The position numbers and the translations under genes were made by a program. Below, piece by piece: positions 36,226 to 49,531 of a DNA stretch of 64,000 nt; the stretch's first letter is position 1; each line of letters opens with the position of its first letter. Location of the stretch: NCBI GenBank assembly GCA_013399875.1, contig VXAZ01003899.1, forward strand, positions 1,163,817 through 1,227,816, read 5' to 3'. Source of the DNA: Gymnorhina tibicen (Eukaryota > Chordata > Aves > Passeriformes > Artamidae). The notes beneath the pieces were generated by a model. It did no database searches. It saw only the letters and a list, made by a program, of their open reading frames with translations, and was not told the DNA's origin.

Positions 36226-39200
36226 GTATGAATAAAGTGACCCTCATTTGGGAAAAATCACTGCCAGTCACAACCTGGGAAGGGAACAGCTGAGTGGCAG
36301 CCCTACTAAAGCCTGCTTTCTTTAGTTCTATGAAATTCATAGAGCTCTGTTCTGTGACCTGAGCCTTTGCAGCCCATGTGAGTCCGTAACTACAATATGA
36401 CTCCCCATACGTAAACACCTCAAAGACAAAGCAGCCCCAAACCACTGGAACCATTTCTTCAAAGAATTCTCAGCTAAACTTCAGGGGACAGACTGTCAGA
36501 TAAACTCAAGAATGGTTGTGTGTCTGTGTTGTCTTCAAGCCGCAAAAAATTTCTTCAGAAGAACTCTCCTGCATCAGCCTGAGTGCTCTTTGGAGAAGCA
36601 CAACCGTGGAGACTGTGCCCCAGCACAGGACTTCTTGAAGCTCCTATGGTCAAGATTTGTTTCAAAAAATCTTTACATGACAACCACAATCAATGCTGTT
36701 GTCCAAAAGTATTTTAATTCCTCACTTTAAGAAATCCATTTCTATGTTCGCAATGCTGTCGCTTTGAAAATTGTTTGTTTTGTTAAACTTATCTACCATA
36801 AAAGCTAAGTCAAGAGACGATTACAAGTAGGGTTACTCCTTCTTATCCAGTTTTCTGAGAATATCTGCAAAGTGAGACAAGTCTTGGGAATATCCAAATT
36901 TAGGCTATGAATCCAAAGAGCCTTCAAGTGACAGCAGTGAAAAATTAGCACCTCTGGTCTCCTGGTGCCCTCCATGGAGAAGCAGGTGACAGCAAGACAA
37001 CTGATGCCAAAGGACAGAGCAGAGCAATTAACTAGTGAGAGAATTGCAAATGAAACACACTTTTCTATCTTAACTCAGATGTTTAGGATGAGCTTCAACT
37101 AATTCTACTGATTCAACTTATTTAAAAATAGTTATCTAATCATAACTAACTAGTCCAGTAGCTACCTCTGCAGTCAAGGGACAGAGATACACACCAAAGC
37201 AAGGGCATTTCTCCCATGCCATCCCAAGATGAAGCATGCAGGATGGATCACTCGCTAAGTGCTTGTCTTATTTTACTGATGATTAACTTTGATTAATAGC
37301 ATATCATTTATATTAGTGCAAATTAGGCAAGATTAATTCTATCTTTATTTCCTTATTTTCAAGTAATAAGAATCTTAAGCCCTCGGGCCAGAGGTTATTT
37401 GGAGCCAATAGAATGGCAGAACAATGTAATTTGCCTTAGCATGTCACTTGTGCCACGTCCCTTAATCTCTAACATATTAGCATATGCCGTTCTTTATTAC
37501 CCTGTTGAATCTGGTGCTATTTACATCTCATGAGTCACATATGTTCTGTTCTTTCAATATGACTAACCCCCTTATTTGGTATTTTGCTTCAAGCTCCCAC
37601 TCCTAGAAGGGGCTGATTATTTGAAAGCCTCAGTGTTACAATCCCCCAAACTCCACAAAAAGGCTTTTTTAAAAAGGATGCGGGTGTAGCCTAAGGATGT
37701 AAAATTAAAAGGCCTCTAAAAATAATCCATTTATAGAAAATAAGCTCATTGATACTGTCAGACTTAGTCCATAACCTGCCCTTCAAAAATTCTTCTTATT
37801 TTTAGATCTGTTATTTAACTATACATATATTTTAACCTTGTTGATGGAAAGAAATATGACAGCCACAGAATCATCTAGACAAAACACCAACATCTAATTT
37901 GCATGTTTACTAGTATTATACATTTAAACGTGAGGGTTTCTTCTCCCCAGTAACCTCCCTGGCAGTGTCAGAGCATGTTAGTGACTGCTCTGGTTAATTT
38001 TAGGCCATTCTTTCATTCCATTGTTTTCCTGTGCGGGGAAACTTCTAACAGGCACAGTTCCACCCACCTGCCAAACTCCACTGAGAGTGAAGGCACGTTG
38101 GCTGCACACAAAGGCTGCTCTGCTACACCAGTAAATACAAACACAGCTCCTTCCACCACCACCTTTGGAATTTGGGCATACACATGGCACTGCACAAGCG
38201 CCAGGATGGTAATCTCAGGCGGTGGTGAAATTTCTCTGCCAAAGCTTTATCATTCTATGCCAGTAATAGATAAAGCTCACTGTGGATGTTTACTGTGGAG
38301 CTGAAGAATTCATCTACATATTTATTTGAACGCACATTTCAGTCAGTTGTAGAAAAAATAGCATAGGATTGGTAGAGCTCTCCATTGACACACCGAGCAT
38401 GAACATTATCCAGCAATCATAAATATGTATTATTCCGTCCCAGTATGTAAGCGGAGACCAGAATAGCAAAGAGTAGTGAAACAGACCCTCAGAAAGCCAC
38501 AGTTTCCAAGTATTTTTCTGGAATATGAAATCACTAAGAACAGGACATACTCTGAAGCCTCTGCAACAATGCTTTTTTTTGTACAGGTGAAAACTCACAC
38601 AGTCAAGTGGAAAAATATTCCAAGCAGCTTATTAATCACAAATACAGAACAAACATATCAGTGCAACTGAAAATCACCAATGCTAATGCAGAAGGCATCT
38701 CTGATTAGAAAATGCTCAAAAATGATTACACAGATGAGTAAGCCTGATTTTTGGGCTCATCATCTTTCTGCATCTGACATGTAAATGTAACTATTCTGAT
38801 AAATCAGAGTGGGAAGTAGCATCAAAATATGAAAAGTTGTATTTTAGCTTAAATTGATTTGACCATTCTTTTAGTAAGGAAGCTGGGATGGACTGTATGG
38901 TTATCTGCTGTCTACAGGCAGGTTGCGAAATGAAGTAAAACATGAAAACCATGTTTTGCATGGTGGATCAAAAATTCTTCTCCTTGAACTGCACCTTCCT
39001 AGGACTAATATTTTTGTAATCCTGGGAAAAGCCAAATTATATGCATAGTTTAAAAGAGAAAAAAGAATATAGAGAGCCAACAGAGAGGCAGAGGAGTTGA
39101 AACTTGAAAGGACTCTAGAAAATAAAGCAACACAGAAGCCATTTGCCACCAATTCAAAGGACACTACATGTAAAGAATTGTAAATACCACCCTTTTCTTA

Positions 39201-39240
39201 CCCCATTTCTCTGCTGAGCCATAATTACGTCATGTCTTAC

Positions 39241-39374
39241 AGAAGGGGCAGTGGGCTGACTCACAGGATACATCCCCTGGCTGGGCAGCACTGCTGGGGC
39301 TGCACTTGGTGTCTAGGGGCTGGAACACAGGAATCTCATCACCACGTTCCAGAGTGCTCTGCCTGACAGTTGGC
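39241..39374 (-). other. Exon-like interval with CxxC-containing open frame (unproven)
   Basis: On the minus strand an acceptor GTTTTTTTGGTAG precedes position 39374 and a GTAAGA donor follows 39241. The 134 bp between them is markedly GC-richer than its flanks and is open in one frame. That frame encodes a segment beginning VRQSTLERGDEIPVFQPLD and ends with a cysteine-containing SAHCPFC. The frame stops just past the donor. A second, strong donor-like CCTGTAAGT lies about 25 bp upstream of the acceptor on this strand. I cannot assign a family, and no partner exon is identified. Confidence 0.18.
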
Positions 39375-40247
39375 CTACCAAAAAAACACTTACAGGTTGG
39401 CAAGGAAAAGAAAACATGGCCCACATAGCACATGCAATCCTTCTCATCCCAGCAGACGAGCGAAGAGGAAGCTGCCGTCTCTGAGATGAAGGGGGAATGC
39501 TGGAGAGGGAAAAGCAGGGAACACCACTGACACCTTATGCTGGTAGCTCGGAGCCTGCAGCATGCCCCTGCTGTTTCTGAAGGATGGGTGCTACTCAGTT
39601 AAATGTCTTCCCCTCTCAATTTTAGAGAATGTTCTCCTGAAATGTCTTCCCAGAACTGAGACAAGGTAATTCCCTGCAAAATTAAAACTATATTACAATG
39701 TTAAGCACTTCTCAGGGTGATTGTATCTTTGAGCATAAGCAGGTGCTCACATCTGCTCAAGGTAAGGAGACATGGATAAGTACATGGAGAACAAAAGCCG
39801 GACTGCTGGGGCCTGTTTCCATGAATCCCTGATGCTCCTGCATTGGCACTTTCTATTTCGACCTCTCAGGAATCAATTAAAAACAGTCACATTCAGAATG
39901 TGGCACTTCAATAGCTCTGCTGGCAGGAACACTTTGATTTGTTTGACATTTACTGATCATCTGGTAAACTCAACACTGCAAGTTCTAAGTTGCAGAAGGA
40001 CAAAACTAATGAAAGAAAGAAATCAAATACCATCACCATGAGGCTGGAGGAACAAAGCAGCCATTTCAGCACTCTATTAAATAACTTGAGACATAAACAT
40101 GAGCAAGTGAAGGATCAAGCACTAGGGTTAAGTTGTGCTCACTGAAGTTCTTTTTCTTTTTCTTACACTGAATGTCTTAAATGGTAATGTTTCCCACTCA
40201 AGAAAACAACCCCCCATGAAATCGTCAGTGCAAACAATATTTCTCTC

Positions 40248-40265
40248 TTTTTTTTTTTTTTTTTT
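40248..40265. repeat. T18 homopolymer
   Basis: Eighteen T residues follow TTCTCTC and precede CTTAATTAGG. The pyrimidine run plus CTTAATTAG is a weak acceptor-like context, but no open exon with a donor follows. Confidence 0.9.
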
Positions 40266-42175
40266 CTTAATTAGGCCCCTCTTCCTGCAACACTTAAGAG
40301 TAACTTATCAGGCTTTTAACACAATGCCATTAATAAAACATTGTCTGAAAATGAGGATTGAAATAATTAGAGCACCATGAAATCGCATCTTCAAATCCCA
40401 TTAACGCTGACTCAGACCATCATTCAGAAAAGTTACAGAAAGCTTCACAAAAATTACATTACTTTTAAACATTAAAGGATTCAAAACACTTTTCCATTTA
40501 TTCCTTCTCTTCACTGGTACTCAGTGTCCATTATCAGCATATATAGCTACAGGTACATTTCTAGGCTGATGTATCAGTCTAGGAGTACTAGAAGTCTTTC
40601 TCAAAAATAAGAAACAAACAAAAAAAAAACCTCGAACCAACTACTGAAAAAGTCCAGCCCCATACATTACCAATTATTTCTTAATATTACCCTAAGCATA
40701 TTTGCACATTGTAACAAATATTAAGATTCCAAGGAAAAATTTCAACACCCAGATAAAAAAGTTGAGAAGATCTAGAGGTGTCACTGAAATTCTCAGGAAG
40801 CATCCCAAAACAATGAAATTCTCTTCCTCCTTTTAGAGCACCAAAGAATAAAGACTTTTCTCTACCCAGAAGTTTAAATGGTCAAAATTACTTTCATTTC
40901 CAAACCCAACAGACAGAGTGGGAATCAAAGTATGGTTCAAAAGAACAGTCAGGTCCTCAGGCTAGCCCCAAGCACACTGAAGAACTACAGCTACTGAATT
41001 TTTTTCCTCGATAAGTGCACTACACACAGTTGTGCTTAGGTTTCATTTGAGAAAGACTATAAACCAAAGTAAAATTATGGAGCTTACAATTTAAAAAAGG
41101 AATTAAAATGTGTTTCCATGAAATGACAATTTCATATATAAAATGCAATTACTAAATCTTTTCCCCACCTTCTCTTATGTGTCATTGCATGTCCTTCTCT
41201 GCTCAGAGGCAGTGAAAGTTTGGGCAGAATCACTCACTTTACATTTTACATCCTCATGTGACATAAAGATGAAAAGTATTAATAACTGTTACTGTTTTCC
41301 ATTTAAGAAAACTTAAAAGTAACCCCAAGAATATTAATCTAATTCTATTCCACAGCAAGGCTACAAATAATTACTGCATGACATCGAGTGTATGGTGCCA
41401 CCCTGCACTTTTCTTTGCCCAGTGTTCAGAGATCTATGACTGCAACACTCTGGATAAAAATGAAGTATATCTTTATACTTGAGTCACCTTGAGCGTACTT
41501 GAGTTACCTTGCTGCACAAAGTGATAGCAAGAACACCAAGTTACAAACGTGGGAAGAAGGGCGGTACAGATGAAGTATGGTGACATCCTAGAGGAGGCAC
41601 GAGGATGTGGGAACGCTGACCTTGCACTCACCAGCCCAAAGGGATGGTCAGTGGGATGACACTGAGCTTCACAAGGAGCAGCCCAATAACCCATCACAAT
41701 CCCTGTTACTTTCCACATTTCCACGCACACTGGCGTAGCAGAGATGGGATCACAAATACGGGTGCACAGGGACCAAGGGCACTCAGTGAACAGAACACCA
41801 GTGCCTGACAACACACTGGTGGCTTTATGAAGAATGTCAAACATTTTTTACTAATATGGGCCAATGATGCTGTCTCAAGGAAAGCACGGGGATAATTCAG
41901 CTTTTATACCATCCTTTGACAATGATGTGCAGTCCAGTGAGTTACACATCTTTCAGCATATGGTTTAAAAACTTCTGCAAGAAAGAATTTCTCCTTCATC
42001 TACTAATGAACTATTCCAGAAGATTAAAAAAATTCACTGTCTCTGACTTGTATCTTCCCTATCTAGTTAACTACAGCTAAGTACAGCAAAAACAGTCCTG
42101 CTGCAGAACATGAAAAGTCAAAAAATGATTACTGCTGGAGTGTGGTTCAGCATTTGCATCTGTTTGATGTCAGTG

Positions 42176-42195
42176 ATGCACAGTAATGCACAGTA
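42176..42195. repeat. 10-bp perfect tandem repeat, two copies
   Basis: ATGCACAGTA occurs twice head to tail at 42176-42185 and 42186-42195. It is a small slippage duplication just upstream of an A-rich tract. Confidence 0.9.
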
Positions 42196-42217
42196 ATCAG
42201 AATTTCGGCCTAATTCT

Positions 42218-42271
42218 AAAAAAAAAGAAAAAAAAGAAAAAAAAAGAAACAAAAAGGGTGGGTTTTTTTTT
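42218..42271. repeat. A-rich (AAAAAAAAG) tract followed by a T9 run
   Basis: A-runs interrupted by single G residues span 42218-42255, followed by GGGTGGG and nine T residues (42263-42271). The A and T runs could fold back on each other around the G-rich centre. There is no coding relevance: an open frame across it would begin with a lysine-rich run. Confidence 0.8.
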
Positions 42272-43110
42272 CCTTTCAGTTTCTGCCTTCTCTGGATTCA
42301 TAACAAGAAGATGCGCTCAGTTACTGTATTCACATAAGAACAACACTGTCTTAATGAGAGCAAAATTAGTAACAAAACAACTCACTAACTTGACAAGGAC
42401 ATTTTTTCAACTTTCAAGTCTATATAAATTTTGCTCACGCAGGTTAAACTTTAAAATCACATCTGCCTGGACCAAAGGAATATTTAAAATGCCATATCTG
42501 TTTTTCCTTAAGATAAACTAGCTCTTATCTTTTCACTGCATTCTGACCATATTACAAAAAAAATTGCCTATCAGTGGCAACCCCAACTGTATGAAATAAC
42601 CATAATAAACACCAAAATTTTGGAAAAAAATGCAATAAGGAAAGAAAATTATTTGCTATTAATCTGAATTTTCATTCACTATTGCTTCTCTATTTAATAC
42701 TGTTGCTAAATTTGGACAATATTGATTCCATCGTTTAGAGTTTATAGCCTAAAAGAGGATAAAAATCATAACTCTCTCAATTTTTGGTGTATTTATGAAG
42801 GTCTCTATAGGAAACTGTATAAACAAATTATAACTACCCCCTATATTCTGTGTATTCATTAATATATTGGTTTCATGTGATACTGTCCTGCAGGAAATTT
42901 GGTTTTGAGTTTACAGTGATACTTAAATTCCATCTCCCTACCATGCTCTTAAGGCTATGTGCTACAACAGCTGTGTGAAATTAAACATCCCCAGCTGAAA
43001 TCAACAACAGGAGCATCATCAATAGCCCTGCTGGGACAGAACGTGTTCCGGGGGCCAACAGTCCCTGTTCCAGTCAATAGTGCAGCAAACAGGGGGTTAT
43101 TATTTGAATG

Positions 43111-43140
43111 AGGGGAGGGGAGGGAGGGGAGAGGAGAGGA
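43111..43140 (+). repeat. G-rich purine tract with G-quadruplex pattern
   Basis: AGGGGAGGGGAGGGAGGGG is followed by AGAGGAGAGGA. Four runs of three or four G separated by single A residues meet the usual G-quadruplex pattern with very short loops. The strand is purine-only over 30 bp, which also permits triplex formation. Confidence 0.85.
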
Positions 43141-46100
43141 AGTAACTAAAACAGCAAAACCAGAGAATCAGTCCCTGCACCCCTTCCTTATGTCTGAGAG
43201 GAGACTCCAATAAAACACTGCCATACAAGGTCCCCTGCAAAAGTCAGTACCTCATCAGTAGATAATACTCATTAAACACGTGTGAATTTCAAGATAGGAT
43301 TTTTAATCAATTTTACATGCAGTGTACTAGAAAGTGCCCATTTGTACCTGTACTAGTGCGCTGCGCAGCTTGACTCATGTTTTGCATAAAATATGGAATT
43401 TATTCCAACTCCAGAAAATTATCACATGGCGTGACTGACATAACTCATGGTCTTCTCTTAAAAGAGAAGAAAATCCTGTTAATACACCTCCACAAAATAA
43501 ACAATATATGCTTCTACCCCTAGCCCTCCTTCCTCCCTGCAGACAGACTCAGCGTGTGGTTCCTGAGGAATTAGTTGTAGAAGAACTCCCCTGCTGACAG
43601 CAAAATGCCAAATGCGCGTCCCGCACGTGTAATGTGTCTGACATTTCCACATCTCACCAGGTTCATGTTTCTGACAAGTGCTTAAAAATATATGTCTTTT
43701 AAAATGTGTTTTTATTGTTACCTTCCTATCTCCACTTTATAATGTTTTAAAATGCTATTTTACTCATGGAAACACCTCCACATTTGTCTTTTGATTTGAG
43801 TAGAAGTAACTTCCCTTCAGGGTCAAATTCCTTTTTGGAATCAATGGGTACATTTCAGCTGATGGATGGTATAAAAAGTGCAAATTTGATCTTTTTCAAA
43901 CAAACAGAACTGTGAAAAACTGAGAAGACTCAACATGATTGACATATTTAACATGGGCAGCACTGAAAATATTTTAACACCCTACCTTCTTTAATGTTGT
44001 TATTCTTTGCAGTAGGAGACCTTGGGAAAATCAGCAAAACTTTCAAATGTTAAAGGTATTTCTTCCCTACTTCTATTTTTTTCCCATGCCAGTACGAATT
44101 CCCAGTTTGGAACCTTTAAAACCCAAAGGGGGATCTGGCACAGACACAGAACTGGTGCAGGTTCATCGACTGCTGTAGTTGAGTCACTACAACAATTTTT
44201 CTTAAGAGCAGCAGACAGCATATGAAGAAGTGCAGCACTAACACCTGCTGAACAGATTTTGTGCACACCTTCCAGAAGTCTTTGGGCATTACACACAATG
44301 GGCAATTGCGTGCCAAAAAAACCAATTAATTTTCCTCAGAACTTCTAAAATGCTTCTGGAGAGTAGGTCAGCGCTCAGCTTCAAAAAGGGAATAATGGAA
44401 AGGGATTTTATCCAAGTGACCTGGAGAGACCCTTGTTCTGTACGTGGCTGCATGTAAAATAATTTTAATATATCTACACACATTTACATGTGTGTTTTAT
44501 ATATGCTTTTGAATTAAAATTTGAAATAATTTCTCCTCATTAAGTATACATTTTTCTCTCAATAGTTATGATATTGTCAATGACAGTAACAGTCACTGAT
44601 GCTAATGAAATTTTGTGATTTCGCAGTGGGTTTCATTAATTACTGTAATTTCTTTCAGACATTCAATTGAATAAATAAAGAATCCTTGGAAACATGCTGC
44701 ACACAAGAGATGTGATGAAGACCAGAAAACCGAAAGAATTTTCAGCTCTACTATAGAATACCTGCACCATTCAGTAAAGGCATTTTTTTCCTTTCTGAAC
44801 CGTAGTCTTGTACTTTTTAACTTTGCCTGTCCCTGATCACAATAAAAATAGATTTCAAGGAAAATTAGAGGGTTTTGAACTTCCTTGGTATTCAGTCAGA
44901 GAGGTCATCCCAGTTTCAAAGGAAGACAGACCTTGCTGGATGCAACATAGAACAGCGAGTTCTCTGTAAATTCCTGCTATCTGACCCAGCCACAACTACT
45001 CATTTTTCCTTCGAACTCACAATAGACACTGACAGAGTTATAAGGATGGCAAACATTGTCATCAAAATATTTCTCACTTGAACTGAAATCACAATATTTC
45101 AAAATATTTCTCATGAATCAATGAAAGAAATGAAGTTTATCATTCCACTTAATAGACAATAACCCAGCTCAATGCCCTTGAAAGAAAAGCAAACATGAGA
45201 GAGGACAGAGTGACTTCAGAATGGCCTCACGTTCAAGACCAAGAGAGCACCACACTGAAGACATGCTCTTTAAGAGTTGAATTCCTTTCTTCCCCTCTCA
45301 GGATCCAACATTTGAAACCCTGTTCTGAACTGCCCACCTTCCATTCCACCACTCTGACTCACCAGCTAGACTCGGCTTGGGATTGTTCTTGGCTATAGAC
45401 ACGAGGACTCAGCCTTCATTGTGGATGTTTTCATTCCTGCTTTCTTTCCTCAGAAATACCTTCTGAATTAACCTGTCTTAGAAGTTTACCAAAAGCTTTA
45501 ATTTTTAGCAAAATTTTCATTACTGACTGATTCCAGGCTCTCTGTCACTTCTGGGACTGTGAATACCCTCACACAGAGAGGAGGTTAATAAAGTTTATTT
45601 ATCTGATCTGTCTTGTCAATCTGTTTGTGTGCTAGAGACAGTGTAACCATGCATTCAACTAATTCTGAAGCTACCAAAATTATCAAATGTTTACCTCTTA
45701 ACACATACTTAAGACATTCAAACACTACCAGTATGTCAACTGTATCCTACACTTGCAGAAGATAAAAAGTAAAGTGATTATAGAGACTTTTTCTGATAAA
45801 GTTTGACTTCATTAGTCTCCTACTGTGCTTACTACTCCCCAGAAAACTTCTTACTGCCTTCTGTAAATAAAAAAATAAAAGAATACAGTCGGTGCTGTCA
45901 TTCCTCATGGTCACAGTCTCAGGCCAGGCAGTAGATCCCACACTAGCACTACACTGGTGTACAAGTCAAAATGTCAAAATGAGTCATTTTTGCCTCATTT
46001 TGCACTGGCTAGTTCTGCTGCGTGCAGCATCATACTGCAGAACCCTGCATTATGATGTTACACCATGTATCCCAGCTACAGGAAAGTGATTTTGCACATC

Positions 46101-49100
46101 ACAGGACTCTCAGGAACTAAAAGAATTAATTTCTCTTCTTTTTAATATTAAAGGCATATATTTCTTATAAGGCTTAAATAGAACTGATTTGTTTTTAAGT
46201 TATATCTTTGATTCATTTAAATTATTATCTCAATTTGAGCAATATCTTCCCTTGGCATTACATTACTGTAAATATTATACTTGATTGCTAACTGCCTATT
46301 AAACTGCTTCATTTTGTTACAAAGTTCTCAAAGCCTAAAAATTTCTTAAACTCCTATCTAGCTAACAGATTGAATCGTGATTGTGGAACAGATTGAAATC
46401 TCCATAATGGGAGATCATATTAAAATTCCTCTGTAAGTCTGCTACTTTTTAAATGAACTATTTAAGATGCAGGGGAATACAACTGGGGGAGCAGGAGAGA
46501 GAGAAGAGAACCGGAGAGTTCAGCAAAAGAAAGGAACACAGCACACGAGATACCCAGACTTGTTGACAAGGGAGCTAAAAAAACACAGTGAAGGAAAAGC
46601 TGAGATTAATTTACTTGTTTTAACCAGAGGATGATAAAGAGTACCTGTCTGGTTGACTCAGGGATCGATGTGAAAAACACAAGCCTACCTGGCAGAGAAA
46701 TTCTGTCTTACATCAGACACAGCAAATCCTACAAGTATCTGATAGCATTCACAGACCTGCTGAAGGGATGGAGACAAAGGCAACACAGGAGCTTCTTTTA
46801 TATTTTCATGTTATTACTTCTTTTCCCTGTTTTGTTTACTAACATCAGGATAACCAAGTTGCACAGAGTTAGCACCAGTAGAAATTCAGACAGTAACCTG
46901 TAAACAGTTTTTTCTGTGCTCTGAGTTAAAGATGCCATTGAAGACTGATGTAGGCACTCGCATTCCCTACATAGTGTGTGAACCCTGCCCAGTGACTTCT
47001 GTCAGTGCCTTCAGTCAGGCACAGAAACAGGAATTTCAGTGAGAACAGCTAATCCGTTTTGACACACGGGTTACCAACGTCCCCAAGTTACTGTAACTAC
47101 AAAAGCAGAACAAGGAAAACCACCTGCAGTTCACCAGTTAAAGGCGAGGCATTCAGCTCTAAGAATCAGGACCAAATATTACATAAAGGCTTTGACAACC
47201 AACGTGTTCGAGAAAGGAAAAGAAAAGCAAATTCATGAGAGGAGCAAGAGAAACATTACAGTCAATGCTCAGGATTTCTTCTGGATATTCTGTGTGACAG
47301 CACTGACTGTGGAACCAGGAGTGCCCAAACTGCACAGAATGACAGCACCAAACAAACTGGAAAAAGCTTTCTAACACTGAAACATGGAAAACCAGCCAAA
47401 CAAAACTTTATTGTGCCTGTAACACTCAATCCTTTTTCTTTTTTTTCCATATAGAGTGAGACTATTGTACTCTCTGTCTTTGTCCAAACTCCACCAGTGT
47501 GATAATGTGATGTTGCTCTAATTTAACCTCATTATTCTTTTGTCTTTCCCAAAGTGAAATGCCACTTCTCTTCTTCCCTTTGAGGCTCATTTCAAACAAA
47601 TGTCTTTGTTCTTAATGAGACCAATCCATATGTTTGCTCCTGCATATTGTGTTCAGTTAATGGGAAGATTTTTCTAACACCATAAAAACTCTTCTATTAT
47701 TTGTCCCAGGCAGCTTTGTGTTCAGTAACTGCTGTAACCGTTACCTTTGACAAAATGTCCTGCATCCAATATGTTCTGCTTCTGAATAGTCATCCCTCCC
47801 TTGAACTCAAGTTTATTTATGTCCCTTCAGTGTATGCGTATCTCCTTTCCTCAATTTCTTACCTCCTTATCATATTGTACGTGTTTAAAAAACCTAAAAC
47901 AAGAATGTACAGTGAAGGCATCGATCAGGCAGCCTGCAGCAAAACAATATACATCAATTGATGCATTAAAACTATAATATAGGTTATTTATCAACAATTA
48001 AACTTTTAAATATTTGCTTTGATGGTTACCAATAAATCAACAGATAGTCATTAGGAGAAATCTCATTGTTTACTTTTGCTGTGTTCTAGGTACTAATCAA
48101 TGAACAAGAATGTAATTATGTATACTAACTACTCAGGATTTCTTTTCCAATAAAAATCAGAAATATGTATAAAAACAACATAAAAGCAACTAGATTATTG
48201 TGAATTTTGTATGAGTGCACATGCACAATATAAAACTCACTGAAATTATTCGCTGCTCTTCTAATGTGGAATAGCTTAATGACTTCCTTGATTTAAATGT
48301 AAACTCCTGCAGCTCCAACAAGGTGCTCTGGCAGCCAGACAATAACATGGTATCATCAAGGCTCTGATACACCCTGTTTCCATGTCAGGCCACCTTGCAC
48401 CAGAAGCAACAGAACTGTGTGGTGCAGAACAGCAGCCTTACACTCCCCATGCCAGAACATGATTAATCCTGGAACATATCTGGTGTTATCAGACACCCCA
48501 CGTCGATGCTGATGTTTGTTGCTGCTTTGCTCACAAAGGAATGCAGAGGAGCCCTAGTGGTTTACATAATATTCCCGATTTTCTTTTTAAACAGATCTCA
48601 TGGCTCTGTAGGCAAAATATAAGACAGAACACAGGAGCTCCCACGATTGATTCCAAACCCTTTACATACAGGATGCATAACAGCTGTTTTGCTTTAGATT
48701 ATGGTGAACATGGGCCCAACAATTTAAATTCAATTTTATCTTTTAAACTTAAAAGCACTGAGAAATGTCTTATGGGCACCGTTAATTCCGTTTTCTTTCA
48801 AGTCCTTTCCCCATCAGACAAATCTGAGTTCTCCCAAACACTCTGGCCCACTGTAGTCTAACCACTACTGCATTTATTTTGAGTGAGTTTCCAATTTCTC
48901 ACGGTAACCTGTGACTGTGACAGGCTTTACTAAAACAACTTCCTTTTGTCAAGGGAACAATATGGAAAGAGAATACATGCTTCTTCACAAAAGGCTTAAC
49001 ATCATTATTGAAACATCACCTTTTACCACATTCCCTTGTTTCAGGCAGGCTTATGGAACTTACGCAACCAAATTTTATTTTCCCAAGAAATAAGAGCTCA

Positions 49101-49484
49101 GACTAGATGCTGGAGGATTCTTACTACAGTTTGAAAACATACATTATACAACAATTAACCCCTCTCACAGCCTCACTGCATGGGGCTGCAGTAGCCATCC
49201 AGTAACCATAGCTACTCATTTCAATGGAAAGAAATTGCTATGAATAACAATGAAACCATAAAATATGGTCTGAAGAGCCACACCAAATCCTGAAAGCTAA
49301 GAAAACCTTCCTGCAAAGGAGAAGAACACAGGCAAAACATTTCTGTCTGATTTCCCACAGACCTACTTATCTTTTCAGTAACACATCCCCAAAGTACACA
49401 CGGGCATCCATTTTGGATGGGACACCAACAGGGGAATTCACCACCTGTGTATTGTTATTGTCTGATAAATAACAAGAAACTTAC

Positions 49485-49531
49485 AATCTTTGCCATAACC
49501 CTCTTACATCCAGGTATGTAAAGGAACGTCT
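49485..49531 (-). other. Short exon-like interval with excellent acceptor (unproven)
   Basis: On the minus strand a long pyrimidine tract (TTTCCTTCTTTCTCCTTACG, then TTCTTTGCCAG) ends just before position 49531, and a GTAAGT donor follows 49485. The 47 bp between them is open in two of three frames (one reads RRSFTYLDVRGLWQR). An internal GAT|GTAAGA gives a second possible donor. The splice signals are among the best in the window, but the interval is short and no matching exon is known, so it remains a candidate. Confidence 0.17.

Noticed and set aside
37864..37882. CACAGAATCATCTAGAC resembling the start of a CR1 3' end
   Set aside because: No further CR1-like sequence follows; likely coincidence.
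37975..38304. Plus-strand open frame of 109 codons
   Set aside because: Overlaps open frames of similar size on the opposite strand and shows no domain; consistent with chance.
41473..41844. Longest open frame in the window, minus strand, 123 codons
   Set aside because: No domain, no splice context that needs it and ordinary composition. A frame of this length is expected by chance in a slightly GC-richer stretch of a 64-kb sequence.
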